From positions 1 to 54,429 of the forward strand of contig JAQIBR010000183.1 in the NCBI GenBank assembly GCA_027858955.1: DNA of 54,429 nucleotides. Direction: 5' to 3'. Both the position numbers and the translations under genes were made by a program. Shown here one piece after another: positions 25,166-34,322 of the stretch. Origin of the DNA: Bacteroidales bacterium. Lineage in GTDB: Bacteria > Bacteroidota > Bacteroidia > Bacteroidales > UBA12170. The notes below the pieces were generated by a model. That model made no database searches, was not told the DNA's origin, and was given only the letters and a program-made list of their open reading frames with translations. The stretch's first letter is position 1. Every line of letters begins with the position of its first letter.

Positions 25166-27924
25166 TAATAGCGTTATTGTTTTCATTAGGAATTTTTGCT
25201 CAGCAATCACCTCATGGAGAAAAATTAAAAATTGATTGTAGCGAGTGTCACAGTACAGGTAGTTGGCAAGTGAATGTGTTAACTATTACCTTTAATCACT
25301 CTTCCACTGAATTTTTATTGGATGGACAACACAGTCAAATTGATTGTAATGCTTGCCATGTGAGCTTAGTTTTTTCTGAGGAAAAAGGAAAAAATAGTTG
25401 TACTTCTTGTCATTTGGATGTTCATCAACAAGTTTTAGGAAATGATTGTGAGCTCTGTCATACATCAGATACCTGGATTATTAATGATGTTAGTGAAATT
25501 CATTTTAATAGCAGATTTCCGTTAGTGGGTGTTCATGCAAATGCTGATTGTTTTGATTGTCATATTTCCGAAAATTTATTGCAATTCCGACCCATGGGGA
25601 TCGAATGTATGGATTGTCATCGTGATGATTATGTGGCTACTACAAATCCAAATCATCTTCAATCTGGTTATACTATGGATTGTTTAGAATGTCATAGCAT
25701 GCTCACGGTTGATTGGAAGTCTTCCAATTTTGAACATGATTTTTTCCCTCTCACTGAAGGACATGCATTAGATGATTGTATTGATTGTCATAGTACCGGA
25801 CCTTATGAATCTCAATCACCTGATTGTGAAACCTGTCATATGGATGATTATAATAGTGCCATAAATCCTCCACATGCTTCATCAAATTTCTCCATTAATT
25901 GTTTAGATTGTCACTCTACTAATCCTGGATGGTCGCCTGCGACTTTTGAAATTCATAATGAATTTTATATTCTGGAAGGAGCTCATGCATTAATATTAAA
26001 TGATTGTGCGGAATGTCATTCTAATGGTTATATCAATACACCAAACACATGTTATAATTGTCATACAGAAGATTATAACACTACCGATCCATCACATTTA
26101 GAGTCAAATTTCTCTACAGAATGTACTGAATGTCATTCACAAAGCGCATGGACTCCAAGTACATTTGATCATAATACTGTTTATGTATTGGAAGATGCAC
26201 ATGCATTAATTGCAAATGATTGTGCAGAATGTCATTCTGATGGTTATATCAATACTCCAAATACATGTTATGCCTGTCATACTGAAGATTATAATAGTAC
26301 AACCGACCCTTCACATATAGAATCAAATTTCTCTACAGACTGTACTGAATGTCATTCACAAAGTGCATGGACTCCAAGCACATTTGAACATAATACTGTT
26401 TATGTATTGGAAGATGCACATGCATTAATTGCAAATGATTGTGCGGAATGTCATTTTGATGGTTATATCAATACTCCAAATACTTGTTTTGGTTGCCATA
26501 CTGAAGAATATAATGGAGTCACTGATCCATCACATTTAGAATCAAATTTCTCCACAGACTGTACTGACTGTCATTCGCAGAGCGCTTGGACACCAAGCAC
26601 ATTTGATCATAATACAGTATACGTATTGGAAGCAGCTCATGCTTTAATTGCAAATGATTGTGTAGAATGTCATTCTGATGGTTATATCAATACACCAAAT
26701 ACATGTTATACATGTCATACAGAAGAATTTACTAGCACTACTGACCCATCACATATTGAATCAAATTTCTCTACGGACTGTACTGACTGTCATTCACAAA
26801 GCGCTTGGACACCAAGTACATTTGATCATAATACAGTTTATGTATTAGAGGGTGCTCATGCATTAATTGCGAATGATTGTGCTGAATGTCATATAGGAGA
26901 TTATACTAATACTTCCAATACTTGTTATGCATGTCATACCGATGAATATACAAGCACTACCGACCCATCACATTTAGAGTCAAATTTCTCTACCGATTGT
27001 ACAGAGTGTCATTCACAAAGTGCGTGGACACCAAGTACATTTGATCATAATACTGTTTATGTATTGGAGGGTGCTCATGCCTTAATAGCAAATGATTGTT
27101 TGGAATGTCATTCAGAAGGATACGTTAACACACCAAATACTTGCTTCAATTGTCATTCCGAAGATTATAATAGTACTACCAACCCCTCGCATTTAGAGTC
27201 AAATTTCTCCACCGACTGTACTTACTGTCATTCACAAAGTGCGTGGACGCCAAGTACATTTGATCATAATTCAGTTTATGTATTGGAAGGAGCTCATGCC
27301 TTAATTGCGAATGATTGTGCGGAATGTCATATAGGAGATTATACTAATACTCCCAATACTTGTTATGCATGTCATACTGATGAATATACGAGCACTACGG
27401 ACCCCTCGCATTTAGAGTCAAATTTCTCTACAGATTGTACTGACTGTCATTCACAAAGTGCGTGGACACCAAGTACCTTTGATCATAATACTGTTTATGT
27501 ATTAGAGGGTGCTCATGACCTAATAGCAAATGATTGTTTGGAATGTCATTCAGGAGGATATGTTAATACACCTAATACTTGCTTCGATTGTCATTCCGAA
27601 GATTATAATAGCACTACCGATCCAGCCCATTTATCTTCTAATTTCCCAACAGATTGTACCGAATGTCATTCACAGACTGCCTGGGAACCAAGTACTTTTG
27701 ATCATGATGGATTATATTTCCCGATTTATAGTGGAGAGCATCAGGGTGAGTGGAATTCATGTACTGATTGCCATACATTAACTAGTAATTATGCCTTATT
27801 TTCTTGCATTGATTGCCATGAACACAATCAAACAGATATGGATGATGAACATAGTGATGTAAATGATTATGTGTTTAACAGTATAAGTTGTTTGTCATGT
27901 CACCCTAATGGTGAGAGTGATTAG
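25144..27924 (+). CDS. 37-haem repeat cytochrome c
   Basis: A 926-residue exported multiheme cytochrome. The signal peptide is about residues 1-20 (ending IFAQQ); there is no lipobox and no type IX C-terminal domain. I count 37 CxxCH motifs. Motifs 1-9 and 34-37 align without gaps to the 13-haem paralogue downstream. Motifs 10-33 lie in eight tandem triheme units of 73 residues (the first is 74). Each unit reads CTECHSQSAWTPSTFDHN, then VLEGAHALIANDC.ECH, then NTC..CHTE. The protein is acidic and rich in Ser, Thr and Asn, consistent with a surface-exposed or periplasm-spanning wire. It starts inside the end of the 20-haem gene, implying coupled translation. Electron conduction over a long distance is inferred. 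Confidence 0.92.
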   Translation: MRRLSFIIIALLFSLGIFAQQSPHGEKLKIDCSECHSTGSWQVNVLTITFNHSSTEFLLDGQHSQIDCNACHVSLVFSEEKGKNSCTSCHLDVHQQVLGNDCELCHTSDTWIINDVSEIHFNSRFPLVGVHANADCFDCHISENLLQFRPMGIECMDCHRDDYVATTNPNHLQSGYTMDCLECHSMLTVDWKSSNFEHDFFPLTEGHALDDCIDCHSTGPYESQSPDCETCHMDDYNSAINPPHASSNFSINCLDCHSTNPGWSPATFEIHNEFYILEGAHALILNDCAECHSNGYINTPNTCYNCHTEDYNTTDPSHLESNFSTECTECHSQSAWTPSTFDHNTVYVLEDAHALIANDCAECHSDGYINTPNTCYACHTEDYNSTTDPSHIESNFSTDCTECHSQSAWTPSTFEHNTVYVLEDAHALIANDCAECHFDGYINTPNTCFGCHTEEYNGVTDPSHLESNFSTDCTDCHSQSAWTPSTFDHNTVYVLEAAHALIANDCVECHSDGYINTPNTCYTCHTEEFTSTTDPSHIESNFSTDCTDCHSQSAWTPSTFDHNTVYVLEGAHALIANDCAECHIGDYTNTSNTCYACHTDEYTSTTDPSHLESNFSTDCTECHSQSAWTPSTFDHNTVYVLEGAHALIANDCLECHSEGYVNTPNTCFNCHSEDYNSTTNPSHLESNFSTDCTYCHSQSAWTPSTFDHNSVYVLEGAHALIANDCAECHIGDYTNTPNTCYACHTDEYTSTTDPSHLESNFSTDCTDCHSQSAWTPSTFDHNTVYVLEGAHDLIANDCLECHSGGYVNTPNTCFDCHSEDYNSTTDPAHLSSNFPTDCTECHSQTAWEPSTFDHDGLYFPIYSGEHQGEWNSCTDCHTLTSNYALFSCIDCHEHNQTDMDDEHSDVNDYVFNSISCLSCHPNGESD
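25900..27654 (+). repeat. eight-unit 219-base tandem repeat coding triheme modules
   Basis: Unit starts, at the TGT of each first CxxCH, are 25900, 26122, 26341, 26560, 26779, 26998, 27217 and 27436. A partial ninth begins at 27655. Spacing is 222 for the first and exactly 219 for the rest. The first unit is the most diverged. Units at 26779+26998 and 27217+27436 form a repeated 438-base pair with the same variant residues (IGDYTNT then GYVNTPNTCF). Confidence 0.95.
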
Positions 27925-27974
27925 AAAGAACTATATGAAAGATATTTTATCATTATAAAAATAAAGGAGATTTT

Positions 27975-29000
27975 ATGTGCAAACTGCCATTTTTAATTTT
28001 GGGATTACTATTTTCAATAAATGTTATTGCTCAAAAATCACCACATGGAGACGAGCTGCTTAATGATTGTAGCGAATGTCACTCTACAGGCAGCTGGTTA
28101 GTAAATACACATAATAATACCTTTGATCACAATCAAACTGGATTTTCTTTGATTGGTCAGCATCAACAAATAGATTGTAAAATGTGTCATTTAAGTTTGA
28201 ATTTTTCAGCTGAAAAAGGAAAAAGCGCTTGTGTTTCCTGTCATTTAGATGTTCATCAGCAATTGTTAGGAAATGATTGTGAAGAATGCCACAGCTTACA
28301 AACCTGGATAGTAAGAAATGTAAAAGAGATCCATTTTAATAGTCGTTTCCCCTTGACCGGGCCTCATGCCAATGCAGATTGTTTTGAGTGTCACTTAACT
28401 GAGAATTTATTGCAATTTAGGCCATTAGGAGTAGAATGTAACGATTGCCATAGTGCTGAATATTTGTCTACTACAAGTCCTAACCATGTTCTGGCTGGCT
28501 ATTCAATTGAATGTTTCGATTGTCATAATATGCTATCTGCTGATTGGTCATCAGATGGATTTGAACACGGATTCTTTCCTCTCAATGGAGGGCATGCTAT
28601 CAACGATTGTGCTATATGCCATATTTCAGGAAATTTTGAAACTATTTCAGCAGATTGTGAAAGTTGTCACATAGATGATTATAATAATGCTCTTGATCCG
28701 CCACATTTAGCATCTAATTTTTCGACAGACTGTACTGAATGCCATACAATTAATGCATGGACACCTAGCACTTTCGATCATGATGCTCTTTATTTCCCTA
28801 TTTATAGTGGAGAACATCAAGATGAGTGGAACTCTTGTACTGATTGCCACACTAACTCAGGTAATTATACGCTATTTTCATGTATTGATTGTCATGAGCA
28901 CAATCGGGCAGACATGGATGATGAGCATAGCGACGAAAATGGATATGTATATGCAAGTATAAATTGTTTTGATTGTCATCCTAACGGAACAGAAGATTAA
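27975..29000 (+). CDS. 13-haem cytochrome c, unexpanded paralogue
   Basis: A 341-residue exported cytochrome with a Sec signal peptide (about 1-19) and 13 CxxCH motifs. It aligns end to end with the 926-residue protein. The N-terminal nine haems match (for example KSPHGDELLNDCSECH against QSPHGEKLKIDCSECH), and the C-terminal four match around FDHDALYFPIYSGEHQ. The eight triheme units are absent. The length difference of 585 residues equals exactly seven units of 73 plus one of 74. It therefore looks like the compact ancestor-type form of the same protein. A TTTATG context and 50-base gap separate it from the previous gene; the barrel gene begins 12 bases after it. Confidence 0.92.
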   Translation: MCKLPFLILGLLFSINVIAQKSPHGDELLNDCSECHSTGSWLVNTHNNTFDHNQTGFSLIGQHQQIDCKMCHLSLNFSAEKGKSACVSCHLDVHQQLLGNDCEECHSLQTWIVRNVKEIHFNSRFPLTGPHANADCFECHLTENLLQFRPLGVECNDCHSAEYLSTTSPNHVLAGYSIECFDCHNMLSADWSSDGFEHGFFPLNGGHAINDCAICHISGNFETISADCESCHIDDYNNALDPPHLASNFSTDCTECHTINAWTPSTFDHDALYFPIYSGEHQDEWNSCTDCHTNSGNYTLFSCIDCHEHNRADMDDEHSDENGYVYASINCFDCHPNGTED

Positions 29001-29011
29001 TTAAATAAGCT

Positions 29012-30628
29012 ATGAAGAAGAAATTAAATATATTATTTAGCGTAATTTTTCTTTTTGGAAATTTATCGCTTTTAGCACAGGAAAATAAATCCGTTTTAGA
29101 AGGAAATATCTCATATGTAAGCTCCCAAAATGTTTATGTAAAATTTGCATCCACAAGTGAATTGCAAAAAGGTGATACGCTATATATTCAGGAAGGAAGT
29201 GAATTCAAAGCAGCTTTGATTGTAGAGCAGCTTTCGTCTATGTCGTGCGTTACTAAAGCAATTGCGAAAGAAAAATTTGTAGTTGGAGATCGGATTATAG
29301 GTTTTGGAAAAAAAGCAAAAAAACTCATTAAAGAAGATCAAGAAACAGGTATAGCATTGCTGCCCGAAACAAATGAAGTTAGAGTTTCACAAGAAACTTC
29401 GCCTGTTGTTGAGACTGGAAAGTATAAGCAAAATGTATATGGACGGATAAAATTATCAAGCAATTCTAATTTTTCGAATAATTTTAATAATGATAATCAA
29501 CGTTTTCGTTATACATTTAATTTAAATGCGAATAATATAAGTAATTCCGCAATATCACTTGAATCTTATGTTGCCTTTTCCCATCGTTCTTATGATGGTG
29601 TTGCAGTGCCTATTAGCATAAGCGATTTAAAACTATATAGTTTAGCAGCACGTTTAGATTTAGGTAAAAACACAAGAGTTTGGTTAGGTAGAAGAATCAA
29701 CAACAAGATTGCTAATGTAGGTGCAGTAGATGGTTTACAGGTAGAAACAACTTTAAATAGTTTTACTTTTGGTGCTGTAATTGGCTCACGCCCAAGCTAT
29801 ACTGATTATAGTATTGATTTTTCTTTATTTGAATTCGGAGGTTATATCTCTCATAAGATTAGAGGAAATAGTGGAATGCTTGAAAACACATATTCAGTTT
29901 TCGAACAAAAAAACGCTGGCAAAACTGACAGGAGATTTATGTATTTCCAGCAATCCAATTCATTAGCAAAAAATCTATTCACTTTTGTTTCTTTTGAGGT
30001 TGATATGTATCGTTTAGAAAATGGGCTTCCAAAAAACGAGTTCAGTTTAACCAGTTTTTATGCATCATTACGATATCGTTTTAGTTCAAAATTTTCGGCA
30101 ACAGCATCGTATGATGCGAGAAAGAACGTTGTTTATTATGAGACATTTCAAAATTTAGCGGATAGTATTCTGGAATCATCTACTCGTCAGGGTTATCGTA
30201 TTCGAATGAATTTTCGGCCACTAAAAAAAGTATCTTTAGGAGTAAGTGCCAGTTATCGTTATCGCCCTGAGGATAGTCGCCCGACAAAGAATGCCAATGC
30301 TTTTGTTCGATACTCACAATTACCATATTTAAAAGCATCATTGAGTGTTACAGCTAATTTGCTACAAACGTCTTATATGGATGGCAAGATTTACGGCGCT
30401 CGCCTGAACAAAGATTTATTTTCTGGCAAACTTAATGTGGGTTTAAATTACCGTAATGTTAATTACGAATTTGTTAACAGTACAAGTCCACTCAAGCAGG
30501 ATATAGCAGAGATTAATTTGCTTTGGAATATTGTTAATAACCTAAGCTTCTCAGCCAGTTATGAAGGTGTTTTTGAATCAGATAATCAGTATAATCGGGT
30601 TTATTTAAGTTTGAGAAAGCGTTTTTAA
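29012..30628 (+). CDS. outer-membrane beta-barrel of the cytochrome locus
   Basis: A 538-residue protein with a signal peptide (about 1-22, ending LLAQE). A small beta-rich N-terminal domain (about 25-110, SH3-like in appearance) and a low-complexity linker come next. From about residue 140 to the end are alternating polar/hydrophobic strands (for example RFRYTFNLNANN, KFSATASYDARK). It ends in YLSLRKRF, with the terminal phenylalanine typical of proteins inserted by BamA. By position it is the candidate porin of a porin-cytochrome conduit. I do not recognise a named family such as MtrB, and no strand count was computed. It is the last gene of the tight cytochrome cluster. Confidence 0.8.
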   Translation: MKKKLNILFSVIFLFGNLSLLAQENKSVLEGNISYVSSQNVYVKFASTSELQKGDTLYIQEGSEFKAALIVEQLSSMSCVTKAIAKEKFVVGDRIIGFGKKAKKLIKEDQETGIALLPETNEVRVSQETSPVVETGKYKQNVYGRIKLSSNSNFSNNFNNDNQRFRYTFNLNANNISNSAISLESYVAFSHRSYDGVAVPISISDLKLYSLAARLDLGKNTRVWLGRRINNKIANVGAVDGLQVETTLNSFTFGAVIGSRPSYTDYSIDFSLFEFGGYISHKIRGNSGMLENTYSVFEQKNAGKTDRRFMYFQQSNSLAKNLFTFVSFEVDMYRLENGLPKNEFSLTSFYASLRYRFSSKFSATASYDARKNVVYYETFQNLADSILESSTRQGYRIRMNFRPLKKVSLGVSASYRYRPEDSRPTKNANAFVRYSQLPYLKASLSVTANLLQTSYMDGKIYGARLNKDLFSGKLNVGLNYRNVNYEFVNSTSPLKQDIAEINLLWNIVNNLSFSASYEGVFESDNQYNRVYLSLRKRF

Positions 30629-30797
30629 TCAATTGAAAAAAATGATTTTATGACTTTATTAACAGCATATTTAACGAAAATTTCTTTACTTTGCTTAATA
30701 TTCTATATGAAAATGTATAAGTAAATAGAATTCATTACAATACAAATTAATTTTCAGCAAGTATATTTATAGCCAAATTTATTAAACGTATAAAATC

Positions 30798-31514
30798 ATG
30801 AAAAAAATTGCCTTTCTATCTTTATTATTGATTATTTTAATTAGTTGTAAAAACAATCAGAACACTGCAGAGGAATCAACAAAAACTAAAGATGGACCCG
30901 AAAGCTTTGTTGTATTAGAACATATGGAAGCAGCTGGATATGTATACATTTTGGGTGACCAAGGTGGTGCAAAACGATGGTTTGCTCTAACATCTCGCCA
31001 AGTTATAGAAGGAGAAGTTTTTTATTATGAAGACCCACTTATAATGAAAGATTATTTTAGTAAAGAGCTAGAAAGACCATTTGATGAGGTTTTGTTTTTA
31101 TCACGTGTTTCAAAAAACCCTCAGGATTTAGCACCGCCTAGTATCGATAATACTATGAGTGCCAAAAAATCTATCGGAAAAATTACAACTGAACAACATA
31201 AGATAAATATTGATTTACCTGAAAATGCTATTAGTATTGGTGAGCTATATGAACAAATGGAAACATTTAATAGCCAAAAAGTAAAAGTACGTGGAAAAGT
31301 CGTAAAATTTAGCCCGGAAATTATGCAGACTAATTGGATTCATATTCAAGATGGCACATCTTTTCAAGATAAATTTGATTTAACAATCACTTCAAATGAA
31401 ATAGTTAAAGAGGGTGATATTATTACTTTTGAAGGAATTGTATCTGTGAACAAAGATTTTGGATATGGTTATTTTTATGAGCTTATATTGGAACAAGCAG
31501 AAACTATAAAATAA
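30798..31514 (+). CDS. lipoprotein with NrfJ-like OB domain
   Basis: A 238-residue lipoprotein (lipobox LISC, cysteine 17). The N-terminal half (about 35-120) is unrecognised. The C-terminal half contains KVKVRGKVVKFSPEIMQ and NWIHIQDGT, which resembles the OB-fold NrfJ-like domain often found with c-type cytochromes and nitrite-reduction genes. A periplasmic role supporting the electron-transfer proteins is plausible but unproven. It is 170 bases after the barrel gene, so it may have its own promoter, and it is followed 21 bases later by the ChaN-like gene. Confidence 0.65.
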   Translation: MKKIAFLSLLLIILISCKNNQNTAEESTKTKDGPESFVVLEHMEAAGYVYILGDQGGAKRWFALTSRQVIEGEVFYYEDPLIMKDYFSKELERPFDEVLFLSRVSKNPQDLAPPSIDNTMSAKKSIGKITTEQHKINIDLPENAISIGELYEQMETFNSQKVKVRGKVVKFSPEIMQTNWIHIQDGTSFQDKFDLTITSNEIVKEGDIITFEGIVSVNKDFGYGYFYELILEQAETIK

Positions 31515-31535
31515 GTAAACTTCCTAAAAGAAAAT

Positions 31536-32405
31536 ATGCAAAGATTAAAAATCAGCTTTTTCGTATTGGCCCTTGTAGCTCTATCTGCTTTTAAATCAGA
31601 CAAACCAGCTTATCGATTGTTTCTGAAAGATGGGAAAGCAGTTAAGTTTAATAAAATGGTTGATGCTTTACAAGAAGCTGATATTGTATTTTTTGGAGAA
31701 TTACATAATAATCCCATTGGCCATTGGTTGCAATTAGAATTAACCAAAGAATTGTATGCCACTATAGACACTAATTTAATTTTGGGTGGCGAAATGTTTG
31801 AAACGGACAATCAGCTTTTAATTGATGAGTATTTCAATAAAGATATCAAGCAATCAAATTTTGAAAAGGAAGTACGTTTATGGCCCAATTATAAAACTGA
31901 TTATAAACCCTTATTAGAATTTGCTAAAGACAGTAGCTTAAAATTTATAGCAACTAATATCCCGCGCCGATATGCTGCTCTAGTAAACAGTGAAGGCTTC
32001 GAAGGTTTGGATAGCTTATCCGCGCAAGCGAAAAATTATATTGCTAAACTTCCAATTAAATATGATAGCACACTCTCTGCATACAAAAGTATTTTGGAAA
32101 TGATGAAAGACAGTCCGCATGTGAATGAAAATCTGCCTAAAGCTCAGGCCGCTAAAGACGCAACAATGGCTGAATTTATCCTTAAAAACTGGTCGCTGGG
32201 GAAACTATTTCTGCATTATAATGGCTCCTATCATTCCGATGACTTTCAGAGTATTGTTTGGTATTTGCTTCAAGCTAATCCGGATTTAAAAATTCTAACA
32301 ATTAGCAGCGTTGAACAAAAAGAAGTAGAAGAATTAGAAGAAGATTACCTTAATAAGGCTGATTTTATTTTAGCCATTCCCGAAAGCATGACTAAGACAT
32401 ATTAA
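31536..32405 (+). CDS. ChaN-like haem-binding exported protein
   Basis: A 289-residue exported protein with a signal peptide (about 1-18). Its core is the PF04187 (ChaN, DUF399) domain: DIVFFGELHNNPIGHWLQ at about 49-66, GGEMFET, and YNGSYHSDDF towards the end. Campylobacter ChaN binds a cofacial haem pair between two monomers. The conserved histidines of the GELHNNPIGHW segment are present. Downstream of 70 c-type haem sites, it is a likely haem-handling or storage factor. It is probably co-transcribed with the NrfJ-like lipoprotein. It has no lipobox here, unlike Campylobacter ChaN. Confidence 0.8.
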   Translation: MQRLKISFFVLALVALSAFKSDKPAYRLFLKDGKAVKFNKMVDALQEADIVFFGELHNNPIGHWLQLELTKELYATIDTNLILGGEMFETDNQLLIDEYFNKDIKQSNFEKEVRLWPNYKTDYKPLLEFAKDSSLKFIATNIPRRYAALVNSEGFEGLDSLSAQAKNYIAKLPIKYDSTLSAYKSILEMMKDSPHVNENLPKAQAAKDATMAEFILKNWSLGKLFLHYNGSYHSDDFQSIVWYLLQANPDLKILTISSVEQKEVEELEEDYLNKADFILAIPESMTKTY

Positions 32406-32422
32406 TCTGCAGGTAGGAAGTA

Positions 32423-33274
32423 TCACTTTTTGCTTAAACTGACCCAAAATGCCATCCCAACAATTATGGCTCCTCCAAGTAATACATTCCAACTTGGAAA
32501 TTCATCTAAAAGGATAAAGGCAAACATAATTCCATAAACAGGCTCCAAATTAGCAATTACACTGGCTTTATGAACTTTAATTGTGCTTAATCCATTTATA
32601 AACAAGGTGTGAGCAACTGCCGTAAAAATTCCTCCCAGCAAAATAAGTTGACCAATTCCAACCAAATTTACCTCAAAATCGACTAGAAAGAGCACAGGAA
32701 TTAAGACTAAAGTTGCGCTAATATCTTGATAAAAAGCAACTATGCCTCCGCTATATGTTTGTACTTGTTTTCGATTTAAAAATGAAATCAAAGCAAAAGC
32801 AAATCCTGAAATAATTGCCCAAAACAAGCCTTGTGTGATTTCATTTTCGAAGCTGAATTCAGGCAAAATAATGTAAATTCCTATTACGCTTAAAAAAGCA
32901 GGAATAAGATTTTTATAACAAAATTTTTCTTTAAAAAACAGAGATTCAAGCAGAGCACTGAAGATTGAAAAAGTAGAAACCCCCAAAATACCAATCGCCA
33001 CACTTGAAATTTGTATCGAATAAAAAAACGTAAACCAATGAAAAGCCAATAGCACTCCTGCTGAAAATAAATTTAAGTAATCGCTTAATTTGTTTAAACG
33101 GAAAGATTTTTTGGTATAAAGCAAATAAATAAATAAGAAAAAGGCAGCAAAAAACACTCGCCCAAAGACAATAAGTGCAGCGTGCATATCAACCCATTTA
33201 CCAAATAATCCGGCAAAACCGAAAAGTAAAACAGCTATATGAATGGCCCAAATGCTTTTGGTTTTCGATTTCAT
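32423..33274 (-). CDS. EamA/DMT-family transporter
   Basis: A ten-helix drug/metabolite transporter protein of about 283 residues from the ATG at 33274. A longer frame back to 33418 exists, but it would overlap the divergent glycosyltransferase gene and its first 48 residues are unsupported. Two halves of five helices each are seen, with LFGFAGLFGKWVDMHAAL near the start and YGIMFAFILLDEFPSW near the end. Substrate unknown; members export amino acids, nucleosides or sugars. A CATATTTG box lies 20 bases before the start. Confidence 0.85.
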   Translation of the reverse strand: MKSKTKSIWAIHIAVLLFGFAGLFGKWVDMHAALIVFGRVFFAAFFLFIYLLYTKKSFRLNKLSDYLNLFSAGVLLAFHWFTFFYSIQISSVAIGILGVSTFSIFSALLESLFFKEKFCYKNLIPAFLSVIGIYIILPEFSFENEITQGLFWAIISGFAFALISFLNRKQVQTYSGGIVAFYQDISATLVLIPVLFLVDFEVNLVGIGQLILLGGIFTAVAHTLFINGLSTIKVHKASVIANLEPVYGIMFAFILLDEFPSWNVLLGGAIIVGMAFWVSLSKK

Positions 33275-33294
33275 GCTCCAGGTTAATTGAACTA

Positions 33295-33302
33295 CAAATA
33301 TG
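33295..33302 (-). promoter_or_regulatory. -7 box CATATTTG for the EamA gene
   Basis: Minus-strand near-match (one mismatch in the first T) to TAnnTTTG, within the 70-base divergent gap. Confidence 0.35.
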
Positions 33303-33325
33303 GTGAAGAATACAAGATATTGCAG

Positions 33326-33333
33326 TAGTTTTG
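33326..33333 (+). promoter_or_regulatory. -7 box TAGTTTTG for the GT9 gene
   Basis: Matches TAnnTTTG and lies 11 bases before the GTG start at 33345, giving a very short leader. It supports that start over the ATG at 33300. Confidence 0.5.
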
Positions 33334-33344
33334 TAAAAAAAGTA

Positions 33345-34322
33345 GTGAAAAAAATTCTTTTGATAAGGTTTAGCTCTATTGGCGATTTGGTTTTAACCAC
33401 TCCTGTCATTCGTGTCATTAATCAACAATTATCTGGAATTGAGATTCATTTCTTAACAAAAAAACAATTTACAGTCATTTTAGAAAACAATCCTTATTTG
33501 ACTAAAATCCACAGCTTTGATAAGAATCTTCAGGTAGTAATACCAAAATTAAAGCAAGAAAAATTCGATTTGATTATTGATTTACATAAAAACTTTCGCA
33601 GTTATTTGGTTAAAAGAAAGCTTGGTGTTAAGAGTATCAGTTTTGACAAATTGAATTTCGAAAAATGGCTGCGGGTTCATTTAAAAATCAATCGTTTGCC
33701 TGATAAACATTTAGTAGATAGGTATTTTGATGCATTGAAATTCTTGGGGCTTGAGAATGATAACTTAGGACTTGATTATTTTGAAGGTGAAGAAAACATC
33801 AAAATAAAAAACATATTACCGAAAACATTTCAAAAAGCATATGTAGTATTTGCATTAGCAGGCACATATTTTACAAAAAAAATTCCTTTGGAAAAATGGG
33901 CAGAATTGGCCAGGATTTCTCCACTACCTATTTTGCTTTTGGGCGGAGCAGGAGAAAAAGAGCTAGGTGAAAAATTAATAGGAGAATTGTTTGCCCAACC
34001 AATTTATAATGCTTGTGATGAGCTTAATTTAAATCAATCAGCGGCCTTAATACGCGATGCGGAAATAGTTATAACAGGGGATACAGGTTTGATGCATATA
34101 GCTGCAGCTTATCAAAAAAGGACAATTTCAATATGGGGAAATACAATTCCTGAGTTTGGAATGTATCCTTATATGCCGCAAAATATTGATAATGTGAGTA
34201 TAATAGAAAATAAAGATTTAAGTTGCCGTCCGTGCAGCAAGCTTGGATATTCTAAATGTCCAAAAGGACATTTTAATTGCATGATGCAACTGGATGTTTC
34301 TAATGTATTTCTCCGAATTTAA
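33345..34322 (+). CDS. glycosyltransferase family 9 (heptosyltransferase-like)
   Basis: A 325-residue GT9 enzyme for lipopolysaccharide core synthesis, read from the GTG at 33345. The first residues VKKILLIRFSSIGDLVLTTP are the family's opening, and a promoter box just upstream supports this start. ITGDTGLMHIAAAY and the SIWGN-GMYP segment are the sugar-nucleotide-binding part near the C-terminus, with LSCRPCSKLGYSKCPKG after it. It probably transfers ADP-heptose or a related sugar to the inner core. Its stop overlaps the end of the convergent MBL gene by 23 bases. Confidence 0.88.
   Translation: MKKILLIRFSSIGDLVLTTPVIRVINQQLSGIEIHFLTKKQFTVILENNPYLTKIHSFDKNLQVVIPKLKQEKFDLIIDLHKNFRSYLVKRKLGVKSISFDKLNFEKWLRVHLKINRLPDKHLVDRYFDALKFLGLENDNLGLDYFEGEENIKIKNILPKTFQKAYVVFALAGTYFTKKIPLEKWAELARISPLPILLLGGAGEKELGEKLIGELFAQPIYNACDELNLNQSAALIRDAEIVITGDTGLMHIAAAYQKRTISIWGNTIPEFGMYPYMPQNIDNVSIIENKDLSCRPCSKLGYSKCPKGHFNCMMQLDVSNVFLRI

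Noticed and set aside
25900-27654. CRISPR array
   Set aside because: The repeats are 219 bases, contiguous, in frame and encode haem modules; there are no spacers and no cas genes.
33275-33418. longer N-terminus of the EamA transporter
   Set aside because: It would overlap the divergent glycosyltransferase start and its promoter, and the added residues do not look like a transporter N-terminus.
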